From Phytophthora hibernalis (taxonomy: Eukaryota; Oomycota; Peronosporomycetes; Peronosporales; Peronosporaceae): a stretch of DNA of 64,000 bases. Location of the stretch: the NCBI GenBank assembly GCA_012656075.1, contig JAAKBF010000045.1, positions 186,001-250,000 on the forward strand. The letters run 5' to 3'. Made by a program: the position numbers and the translations under genes. The notes below the pieces were generated by a model. The model did no database searches. It was not told the origin of the DNA and saw nothing but the letters and a program-made list of their open reading frames with translations. Shown one piece after another: positions 44,741 through 54,505 of the stretch. Numbering within the stretch: position 1 is the stretch's first letter; each line of letters starts with the position of its first letter.

Positions 44741-46650
44741 CTTCTAACCCGTGAGCCCTCCCTACTGGCGGGAAGCGCGACGCGACCGAGGTTGCGGTCG
44801 CAAGCGCGCGGGGCGTTGTCCAACACGGAGGTCAAAAGCGTCCACGGCGTCTGGGCAGTCCTGCCGAAGCGGCCCTTCAACTCCCATGAGTTGTGCGAGT
44901 GGGGCTCCCCGCGCCACTTTACCAGATTATGGTTATGTCCACGGCAGCGCGATCGAGAAGGATCGTAGCCGTACATTCTCCTGTAATGGAGTCCGGCACA
45001 ACCGCTAGATGATCCATCTTACTTAGACGGTCAACAAAGACCACGATGCCAGTGTTACCCGCCGAGTCCTTCGGCAGGCCAAACACGAAATCCATACTCA
45101 TGGATTGCCAGCATCCGGTAGGGACAGGCAAACTTGCCAGTAGCGCCGACAAGTGAGGAGACGGGTTTACACTCACAGCTGCGCACGTACGTGCTCATCC
45201 ACTTAAAAGCTTGAGCACCAATAGTGTGTGCACACAGAGCTATAAGTCTTCTCACAGCAGATATGGCCGCCCACAGCAGCCTCATAGAGGATTCGATACT
45301 TTAAGTCCTCGTCATGAGGAACGACCACACGTGATGTATCTACCGCATCCGTGCTGTAATACAGCAGGCCGTCATCGAGTGTGTACCGACGCAGCTTAGC
45401 GCTTAAGCGCGACGACAATTTAATGGCTGAGTCTTTAAACCCGTTGCTCCCAAGAGCGTGTAGTAGTGCCACGCACATGTTGTAGCTGGCATACTTGCCC
45501 TGATTAAGTCTGGTACAGACGAGGTCACTGTTGTGACATGGGCTAGCTCGTATTCTGGCCTGCGCGGTAGCGCATCAGCCAAAGCGTTCAGCTTTTCTGG
45601 CTTATACTTCACGTCGAAGTTATATTCAACAAAGAAGGACAACCATCGGGCCATCTTCTGCGAGAGGTGAGGCGACTGTGTCGCAGTGCGCAAAGACGCA
45701 TGATCAATAAAGATCACAAATGACTTGGAGCCGACCAGGTGAACTCTGAACTTAACAAGAGCGTACTTCATCCCAAGTAGCTCCTTGTCATGAACCGGAT
45801 ACTTCTTCTCTACAGCCTCGAGATGGCGAGATTCAAACGCGATCACGCGGTCTCGTCCCTCGGCGTCTGCCTGCAGCAGTGCACAGCTAATGGCAAGGTC
45901 CGACGCGTCACAGACGACACTGAATGGTTGATCAGGGTCTGGCAACGCCAGGATAGGTGCGTGAAGGAGACTCTCCTTGACTGCTTCAAAGGCCTCTTGA
46001 TGATCAATGTCCCATTCCCATTCCGCATCCTTATTAAGAATATTCGACAAAAGTCGGGCCATACCTGCGGAGTTTTCGCTGTACTTGTGCAAGTAGTAGG
46101 CGAGACCCAACCACTTTCGCAAGTCCTTCTGGTTCTTAGGAACCGGCCAGTCCATGGTGGCCTTGACCTTAGCAGGATCCGCACGATGGCCTCGTTTGTC
46201 AATGAAGCCCCTAAGAAGGGAATCTCTTCCGCACGAAAGCCACACTTGTCTGTGTTGGCATACAATTTATTAGTGCGCATGCACTCGAGCACTGCTCGAA
46301 GGTGGTCGATTGATTTTCTACATCCGACTTTCCGTGGTCCGCACGATTGTGGATGAATATGTCATCAAAGTACGCCCGATGTGGCCTGAAGAGCTGCGTC
46401 ACAATATGATTGAACGTCGCCGGAGAGTTCGACAGCCCTTGGGGGCATTACCAACAACTCCCTGGGCATACCCTTCGGAGTACTGACAGTCGTCAGCTAG
46501 ACATCGGTAATCCGTATGAGCAGCTGATAATAGCCATCGACCAAGTCGAGCGCGCTGTACATCGTGCATCCAACCATGTTGTTCTGCAGAACATCCTTTC
46601 GAGGGATAGTCGACACTGAGGCTGTCTTGGACAGCGCTTCCGAGCCGAGC
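44740..46650 (-). pseudogene. Gypsy RT core, RNase H, integrase and chromodomain
   Basis: Minus strand from 46650: 'STIPRKDVLQNNMVGC' and 'ALDLVDGYYQLL', the catalytic 'YFDDIF' (near 46370), and 'WPVPKNQKDLRKWLGLAYYLHKY'. RNase H blocks follow ('FSVVCDASDLAISCALLQ', 'VHDKELLGMKYALVKFRVHL', 'LNALADALPRRPEY'), then an integrase zinc finger ('AVGGHICCEKTYSSVC', near 45250) and the integrase core start ('SMDFVFGLPKDSAGNTG'). The frame then runs into 'HNLVKWRGEPHSHNSWEL', a chromodomain end, so most of the integrase core is deleted. Several shifts. Confidence 0.85.
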
Positions 46651-46659
46651 TCGATGACG

Positions 46660-47780
46660 GTTGGTGGAGCGGCACGTAATCCACTGAGCGGCGTTCGTTG
46701 CGATAAAGACGTCTCGTTGCATGCCACGGAGAGAATGGTCGGCAGTTTGCCGACGTATCACGAGTGTGATGTCACTGATGCACGGGGAACGGCACGTAAT
46801 CCGTTGAACGGAGATCACCACTGCGGTGGGGAACTGTTGCATGCCAGTGAAGCGTGGTCGGCCACGAGCCGAGGCATTATCGAGGCGATCCTTGTGATGC
46901 GCGTGGGGGCACATATTCCACTTCCACTGGGTGGGGCCTGTGCGTCATGCAGCTCCTCACCGCATGTCGATTTCGACATTTAATCCCTGCGGGGCAACAC
47001 GAGGTGGCGACACCTTTAACTGTCAACGCCCGCATCTCCTCCATGCGAACCCCGTCTGCGCGGAGGATGCAGCGACGTCGACTGTCGACTGAACGACGCT
47101 AGACGTATGTCATGACATTAAATGTGACTAGGGGTGATAGCGAACGCCTATACACACTCGTCAATGGCCTGACTGGTGATGTCGATGAGGACGTCCTCCT
47201 CGGGGCGCTGCCCGCGCTAGACGCTCTGTTAGAGCTGGACGAGCTGTCGTTTACCGAATTTGGAGACGCCTTGAAGGCCGACGAGCTAGCCAAAGTGGTA
47301 GTTATACGACCACGTGAGAAGTTGAATTCATCGTCGCTTCTGGATGAAGTTGATCTTGAGGACACAAAGAAAGCGCTCAATGCGCGTAGCCGATCGTCAA
47401 TCCTGAAGAAACCGTCGGGTCCGTAATATGCCTTGGTAAATGAATATCAAGACGTTGTCTCTAAGGACCCACCCTCGGGCCAGCTCCAGATCGAGGAGTA
47501 CGTCATGAGATTGATCTGGTTCCTGGAACAAAGAACTGTGTGACGTGGCAGTGGCCTTTTCCACGGGAGCGGTGTGACATCATTGACGCGTTCTTCCGTG
47601 CGAAGCACGATGCAGGTATGATGCGCGAGAGCAAACGACCACACTCCACACCGACGTTATGTGTTAGAAAGCCGAATGGCAAGTGGCGCATCGTTCATGC
47701 TTTTAACAATCTTGATGTTCCCACCATTCCGGCACAAACGCCGACATTGACCGACTCGGTCCAGTGCTCACGCCAATAGC
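46660..47780 (+). pseudogene. Inverted gypsy segment: pre-RT linker and RT N-terminus
   Basis: Plus strand inside the minus-strand element. It reads a linker ('ALLELDELSFTEFGDALKAD', near 47230; 'DLEDTKKALNARSRSSILKK') and the RT N-terminus 'FFRAKHDAGMMRESKRPHST' and 'RKPNGKWRIVHAFNNLD' (47590-47710). This is exactly the part missing between the minus-strand protease and RT core. Near 46670-46860 two diverged copies of about 120 bp (around GGCACGTAATCC..TTGCATGCCA) lie in tandem. Confidence 0.75.
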
Positions 47781-47789
47781 GCTTTGCTT

Positions 47790-48471
47790 CCTAGCAGAGG
47801 TGGGTTCATGACTCGCCAAAGCTCCGCCAGGGAAAATGCGCGTTGAGCCTAAGGTCTTCGCTTTCCAGTCGATACATGGCTCATGGCGTACCAGCCAGGC
47901 CATGGCAAGGATGAGATCATACCTCGAATCCAGGTCCAAAACGAGACAGCGTTCAATGCTGTCGAAGTCAAGGAACTTCTCACCCAGGTATGCAGGGACC
48001 TTGTGTACTGTGACACAGGTTCCCGTCGCGAGGCGGATGGTAATTGTATCACTCCCACGCGTCACTAGCGCCTCAGCACACTGCTGACTTCCTTCCACCG
48101 TGGAGCGTCGAGAACAGTTGCCCGACGCCCCAGAGTCGATCAAGATCGTCCATGACTTGGAAAAGCCCTTGGTGGTCGCTTGAACAACTAGCAAGCCTGG
48201 CTTGCGTTCATGTTCCGTGAAAAAGAGCATGGTGCTCTGCGGGGCTAAAACCTGCCGTCCTCCTTCTCCGATAGGCTTAACAGAACTTAGTTCTACCCAG
48301 TAGCCCGCTGGGGTCTGCCGTTTTCCCGCGACGAACCACAGGACTAGTTAGAAGTGAAGATTCTGCTCGATAGAGCCGGACGCTGCTTGCGTAGCGAACA
48401 CCCTGCCCGTAGGTGTCGGGTGTCACCACATGTGAAACATCTACGGATGCCCGTGCGCTGTTCAGCAGCTA
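47790..48471 (-). pseudogene. Gypsy gag C-terminus (zinc knuckle) and protease
   Basis: Minus strand. 'AAEQRTGIRRCFTCGDTRHL' is a CCHC knuckle (48440-48390). The retropepsin follows with its active site 'ILIDSGASGNC' (near 48150), 'TRGSDTITIRLATG' and 'YDLILAMAWLVRH'. It starts directly at the junction with the Ulp1 N-terminal part at 48472 and ends near the inversion breakpoint. Confidence 0.8.
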
Positions 48472-48472
48472 G

Positions 48473-49290
48473 GATCACCACAAACGGTGTCGCGGTAATG
48501 CCGACACGAATCTCCTCGAGCGTCGAGTTAGCGAGCTGTTGCCCTTTTTCTTCTTCATCTTCGGCATCACCACCGTGGTGTTGTTCTCGTATCCTTTCAG
48601 ATGCGCCGAAAAGCCGCGCATGGCATCGTCGTTCAGCCACGTAAAGGAGCGAAAGCAGAAAATATCCGGGTACGAAAGGTCAAAGTCAAATCCGGGTATT
48701 ACCGTGTACGGTCAGCTGTTTAACATCTCGTCAACCATCAAGGACGGCGAGATATGCTCATCAGCGAGGCCTTTCACATCTCTTGTAAGCCAGGTACAGC
48801 ACAAGACGCCCTTCTGACACGTGTGTTCCAAGTTCCACAGCCATTTCATCGCTTCCAGTTGCTCTGGTGAACTGTCCGACCTTTTCGATCGCAACCACTA
48901 ATCCGTCCGATGCTTATATCGTTTCTCCATCACTCTCCAGCTCAATCTTCTCTTGTGCTGTATATCCATCCCGAAATAGGTGTAGAGCACGATCGATGGT
49001 CGGTTCTAGCAGCCGGTACCGGATTGCGATCCGGTCATAATCTCCGTTCTACGCGCCACGTTAGCGCCTTACCTACTGCTTTGCCAATGACCTGAAACGT
49101 TGCAAGGAACGATCCAATTTCTCGCATGCCTGATTGTGTCCCTTTCAGAGAAGTCACCACTTCACAGACATCTCTATCTCGCAGCACAACACGAAAGTTC
49201 ATTCCCTGGTTGTGTTCTTTCAGGTCTGTGTTCGCCTTAGTACGTTGCTCAGCACGGTCAAGTCTGGGCCGCCCGACCATTGGAGCAAAT
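48473..49290 (-). pseudogene. Linker and N-terminal half of Ulp1-like protease domain of the Mutator-like element
   Basis: Minus strand. After a 'MVGRPRLDRAEQRTK' linker (near 49280) come several frames with helical sequence. The typical start of a Ulp1 domain follows: 'SFTWLNDDAMRGFSAHL' (near 48650), a lysine-rich 'MPKMKKKKG', then 'STLEEIRVGITATPFVVI' ending at 48473. The strand that should follow ('PVNFDGVDW') is at 42689 and beyond, beyond the gypsy insert. Several stops and shifts. Confidence 0.7.
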
Positions 49291-52000
49291 CAATTTAGCC
49301 GAATATTCTCCGGTGCCGCATGTGGCGGTGACGGCAGCACTGTGCCCATACTGGTAGCCTGCGCTGGCTGGGTTTGTGGCTCATTGTCTTACTCATCGCC
49401 AGCACCACCGCGTTAGCACCACCGCTGTCAGCACCATCACTGTCAGCACCACCACTGTCAGAACCGCCACTGCCAGCACCACCAGATTCGTCATCCGAGT
49501 TGTGAGCCTGGCTGGCGCTGCTCTGAACAATCGTTACCTCCCCTTGGCGTAAATTGTGCCACCACTGGTCCGATTGACCCATCGCGTACTCGAAGGCGTC
49601 GTCGGAAAACAGCTCGCCGCAGATACGACCAAACGATTACTGAGCCCTTCTGTATTTATCGTGCTCTGCCATGAGTCCAGTGTCCAGTGCCACGCTCTTC
49701 TTGTACACTTTAGCTAAAAACTGGTTCGCGACTCCCGGGAGACCGTCGGTGATGAGGCGGTTCTGCCCACACCATCTACCAAATCGCCAAAACAACAGCA
49801 ATATATGTTAGACGACCGTCTTTGACCAATACCTGGTCAATACCTGGCCTAAACCAGGTCAATACCTGTACTTACCTGGACTGAATGGCGGCAAAAGGAA
49901 TGAAGAACGGGCTGTCCGTGGACTACTTGTACATCATGGCGTTTCGGCAGGGAGTTTCATCGTTTTTGAGAATTCACAGTCGCACTGCAATCCATCTTTC
50001 TGGACCAAGTACTCGCGACCATCCCTGCGTACTACTGTATCACCGTATCACCATTCTCCACAAACGTGTAGCTTTTTCCGCGGCGCTCGTGACAGCAACA
50101 TCGTACTGCGTCTGGATCGCCGCTGCTACCCACCGGGACGTCATACCAAGCACAACACTCAGTTCCTCGGCGTATCCACTATCGTTCAGCGTGCCTGGCA
50201 TCTCCACTTTCGCGTGGGACACCTGCTCGTTTCGCTGCTGCAACACCAGCAGTGCTTCCAAACTTCCCCGCATGCTCAGACGCCCCATTCACGTGCAGTT
50301 CACCTTGCCAAAAGACTCTCCACGCGATTATTGGCCTGATTGTTGAAGTGCGGCAAGTCCACGCCAAACGCCATGATCCACATGTCCCGACATGCATCCC
50401 AGTTCTTCTTAAAATACTCCCACAACTCGGCCCGACCTCCCCGAGACGAAAGACTCAAATTCACCACGATGTATATCATATTTAGTCACTGTTCTCGCGT
50501 ACGTCATGTTAGTTATAGTGTGCTTGAGCTGAGTCAGCGCGTCAGCTGGGTACGCTCCGTACTTGCTTGACTTCCTAATCGTTTCACGTACCCTCTTGAT
50601 CACGCGAAAGTGACAGAAGAACACGCAAACCTCTGGCAACTTCTGCCGTACCACCTCGACTTCTCGCATGTCCTTATCCACAATCACAATCTGCACGAAT
50701 CGCCAGTGCTCGTTCGCTCGTTTGAAGTGATCCAAACACTTTGGCATATGGTGTCGACGAAAGCACGCCCGTGTCGCCACGGGCGCTCTGATGGACTGTA
50801 GACACATTCTTCGGTGACTACTGGTTGAAGTTCACGATGGATTCAGTGACAGCGTCGTCATCTGATAGCTAAACGCCTAAGAAATGAGAAAGAGACGTAG
50901 TGTTAGTTGACTACCACGACGGTAGCAACACACTAAGTAGTAAACTTACCTGAGCTGCGCAAACGTGTGATCAAATTGCGAACGTCTGTCGAGTTTTCAC
51001 GAATGTACTCGTAAATTCTGCTTTGCCGCGGCTTGTTCCCCACCTGTAGCTCGATCCCAGGTATGAGTGCAGATTCTTGCGGTACCTGGCGAATACCTGA
51101 TTAATTACTGTAGACTCAGAGGATACCTGGTGGTTGTGGCTGTACATCTCACGCTTCACGCGAATGCCCCACGAACCATCCGACTTCTGCACCACTTGCG
51201 CCAGCAGCTGGAATGGACACGCCGTTCGCCGAAGATTGTAGGAGGTGATCTTGCCTGTCGACCGCTCCCGTTGAGGCCAGCCGTGAGTGCAGATATACTT
51301 TCGCTGGAAAGGCCCCATCGTATCAGGCACGAAAAGACTCTCGGTAGCAGAAACGCCTTGATACTTGACTTGGCTCTTGATCGAGTTGTTGCGTCGCCCG
51401 ATGGTGATCACCTCTTTGACGACCAATAACGGCTATGTGCGATCCATGTACACCATTAGGCTCTGCTCGAAGGTAACCCACGACTGATGATCAACTTGGA
51501 AGGGGATCACGTGCACAAAGTCGTTGTCGTCGCCATCGACGTCTTCGAGGGGCCGCTTCTTGCCGTGGCGACGCTGCTTCTTGCTGTGGCGCCGGTGCTT
51601 GTCCGCCCCGTGACATACCAAACCAGCACTGTCACTCTCGTCTTCGTGCTCGTTGTCGGGGTTGTCAGCCGTGTCACCTCCCACCTCCTCGATATTCGCC
51701 TCGAAATGCACCACCTCATCCTTGACTTCGTCATCTCCGTCGCCAGCTGGTACGACTTCGGCTTCTTCCGATGCATAGCTCTGGCCAGAGCTTGCTGCAT
51801 GAGGGCCGAACTCACGAGCGCGGGCTTCGCGAGTACGTTCGCGGGCTTCGCGAATACGTTCGTGGGCTCCCCTTCTCTGACCTCATCTGAGCACTTGCCA
51901 GCTCTGCGGCGATCACCGCCTCTCTGCGAGCCTCCTCCTCCAAGCAAGCCTCCTCGGTCATACGTCCCTTGGTCTTGTGCGTGTCGTACGTGCGAGCCAT
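49291..52000 (-). pseudogene. Mutator-like (MULE) transposase, FAR1/ZSWIM type
   Basis: The minus-strand ATG at 52000 starts an acidic N-terminus. The FAR1-like DNA-binding part shows 'KYICTHGWPQRERSTG', 'NLRRTACPFQLLAQV' and 'MYSHNHQVS' (51300-51100). After a 73-bp intron (50877-50949, GTAAGT..TTCTTAG) the MULE core has 'WRFVQIVIVDKDMREVEVVRQ' (catalytic Asp), 'VCVFFCHFRVIKRVRETIRK', and further on 'HFNNQANNRVESF' (near 50330). A serine-glycine repeat ('GGADSDGADSGGA', 49490-49400) follows. It is shifted in several places. The element continues into a Ulp1-like domain, an association known for MULEs in other eukaryotes. Confidence 0.8.
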
Positions 52001-53440
52001 ATGAGCTTTCCGTTCTTGTCACCACGATCCAGGCTGTCGCTTGTCAACTGCAGCGTGGCGCAATGAGTTTGAAAAATAAAACGCGGAAAATACGCGAAAG
52101 TTCTATCTGGCAAAAACTGCACGTTTAACCTGCGCAATACCGGTACCTGTTCGGGAAACCTGGACACAAACGTTGCCTTAAATAAAAGGCACAGTTTGAT
52201 ATTAAACCTGTTGAGTATGTTGTCGGAGAAGTCTAAATCGAGCGGGATCACGGAAATGTACATGCCTATTTTCTCAAAGCAATTAGTATATGAATTTGGC
52301 ATGTATGAACCTCAATCGTTGACGCCAGAATTGCTCAAAACTGTAGCATTGCAGCTTGCGAGGTGCGAAGAACGAAAAAGCAGGGCACAAAGCCAACGAG
52401 CGGATACCGGAGGTTGATACAGAGCCAAGAGCGGAGTTTACCACGCCTTACGCGGCTCTGGATTGGAGTCTGGGCGGCCAAGGCTCCACGTGTACTTCAT
52501 GAGTTCATTTGAGTGACCGCACTGCTATCTGCAGCGGCTGCTACGGCTGCGGAGGCGGCGTTCCGTCACGACTCGCGACTCGCGAGGCTTCGACTTCCCC
52601 CGGAACGTCACATTTAAGCGAAGGTCGCCTTCAGGAACAGGTAAGACAGCGTTGAAGCCTTTCGAAGTTTTAAACGTTTTTATTCAAATTCTCTGGATTT
52701 TATATCCAGAGTCTACCAGGGATTGCAACGAGGTTTGAATCCTTGAATTTCTTATACATTTCGTAATACGATTTGGATACTTCAACAAAGAAGCTTTAAA
52801 ACCCTGTTATATTTGATAACCGCATCGATTATTATTTGTTTATGGCGGTTGACCCATCCGCAGTAGATTAGGACAACACACCTCTATGATATGCTATCAC
52901 TTATAATCGTATTGTACCTGCAGCAGATGATTTATCCAGACCGTTCGAGCAACATTTTGGATGTTTTTTTCTTCGAGCACCACTATTTAATACAAGTACT
53001 ATAATACCGAGCACCGTTAACTACAGTGGTGTGTAGATAAATTCCGTACGTTTGGAATGCACACAGCGCGTGTCCATTAAATATAAAAATGATGACACCA
53101 CATCATGTTGGTTATTGTCCGGCATTCATAAAGTAAGAATATGCGTGCGTCGTTGCATTGCCTCACTTTCATGCAAGACTACGTATAAAATGAAAACTAT
53201 TCGTGCAGTGTGAACAAAACATTTCCTGCAGCTATCTTGGCACAACAAAATTTAGGGAAATTATTACGCCCGGTGGTCTATGGATACATGGTAAGAAAGT
53301 TACGCGCATTGGACGTTTGAGAAAATACTTAGGCATGATTGGCATAGTTACAAGTAGCAACCGTTTAATTAGAAGCAAAATAGGATTCCTCCAACACTCC
53401 TTCAACCAACATGTTGCTTATACATGTACTTCGAAGTACA
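52001..53440. other. No recognisable gene
   Basis: Upstream flank of the Mutator-like element, presumably containing its terminal repeat, which I could not define. It is AT-rich after 52650. Short frames only. Confidence 0.4.
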
Positions 53441-53640
53441 GCTTATTTTCGCCTTTATTTGAGTATCGTTCCTATCAGTATATCCAAATCAATACAATCC
53501 AAAAATGGCCTTCATGAACTTGAAGCGAATTTTGCACGACGAATTCAATCCATTTTCTAAAAACACTCACTTTGAAACTGAGTTTGTTGAGCTCAAAGTA
53601 AAATCCAGAGCTGTTCCGTGCGAAGTCGCGGCTTTGTTTG
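53441..53640 (+). repeat. Dispersed repeat, copy A
   Basis: About 70-75 percent alike (by eye) to the reverse complement of 61157-61333: shared AGCTTATTTT, CTATCAGTAT, AATCCAAAA, TTTTGCACG, ACTCACTTTGAAA and GTGCGAAGTCGCGGCTT in the same order and spacing. Confidence 0.7.
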
Positions 53641-53855
53641 AAATCATTAAACGTTTGAACGTTGCTATTTACCAAATATTCTATTGACAGCTGCTGGGCG
53701 TGCCTCTATCAGCACAAAAATAAAGTTTGCTATGAAGCTCCACATATTCAGAACGAACGAAAAAACTCTGATTAAGTCACAACTCCTTGCTGTGCGCTGT
53801 TAGGCTATGGGACCCCAACGTTTGGGCTGCTGCATTGCTGTCTAATAATATCACA

Positions 53856-54505
53856 TCATCTCGATGGATATGGCCTCCACGTTATTAGTTTTGGATGTCT
53901 GTAAACTCCGTCCATAATTTTCCACTCGCGGAATCGTGCTGCAATAGCTGCAGCTTCCTCATTCGTCTTGCCAGTAGATACTAACTCATTGGCAACATCA
54001 CGACTCTCAATCTTTGCGTTGTACCACTTGATAAAATTTGGGCGAAGCTCTTTATCGCTGTCCCCTTGAAGCTTGAACATACTGCCCCATTTTAGTTTCA
54101 CCGCTTCCATGTTGGCCTTGTGTGCGGCGGCTGTCGATTCTCTTTCGATCTTTTTGCAGTCGCTGCCGCTTTCCTCGACGCGAGGGTTGCTTTGAGGGCA
54201 TCTAGTAGAGGAAATGTCAGCTTCATCGAGCCAAAGTTAACCGCTCGCTCTTCCTCCACAATTGTTTCATCTTGATGGTCGAGGGTGTCTAGTCCAGGAG
54301 TTTTCAGATTTTCGTGCCAAAGTTGATCGCTCGCTCTTCCTTCTCGATTATTTCACCTCGATTGCTTTAAGAGACCTCTTCCCCCGCCACCTACGGTAAT
54401 CTTCGTAACCGAAGCCAAGTTGGCATTCTTGTAACTGGAGACCGCGGTGGTGAATCCAATGAAGATGGCTTTGACCAGGAGCAATAGAATGCTGGACGGG
54501 CGCAT
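53856..54505 (-). pseudogene. Degraded RxLR-dEER-like effector gene
   Basis: The minus-strand ATG at 54505 starts a signal peptide of about 24 residues ('ILLLLVKAIFIGFTT' core). An 'RGLLK' in the RxLR position follows near residue 48, then a TGA. Two 'EER' acidic blocks ('EKEERAINFG' and 'VEEERAVNFG') occur in different frames, suggesting an internal duplication of about 90 bp. The last frame (54110-53856) is intact and encodes 'NFIKWYNAKIESRDVANELV', a W/Y-containing helical effector-like tail. The stop and frame changes make it a probable pseudogene. Confidence 0.6.

Larger units (their letters stand above)
42691..48471 (-). mobile_element. Ty3/gypsy chromodomain-type retrotransposon in circularly permuted order, nested in the Mutator-like element
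   Basis: Reading the minus strand from 48471, the parts are: gag C-terminus with zinc knuckle, protease, an inverted protease-RT block, RT-RNase H-integrase-chromodomain, an unassigned stretch, one LTR, then the gag N-terminus ending at 42691. The two gag halves join in frame ('AEDEEAE' to 'LAAEQRTG'). Outside the insert, the two Ulp1 halves also join in frame. The length is 5,781 bp, right for a one-LTR gypsy circle. A single C is shared at the junction; no 4-6 bp target duplication is seen. Confidence 0.7.

Noticed and set aside
51487..52128. 213-codon plus-strand frame
   Set aside because: Antisense to the Mutator-like transposase N-terminus, which has the recognisable motifs on the minus strand.
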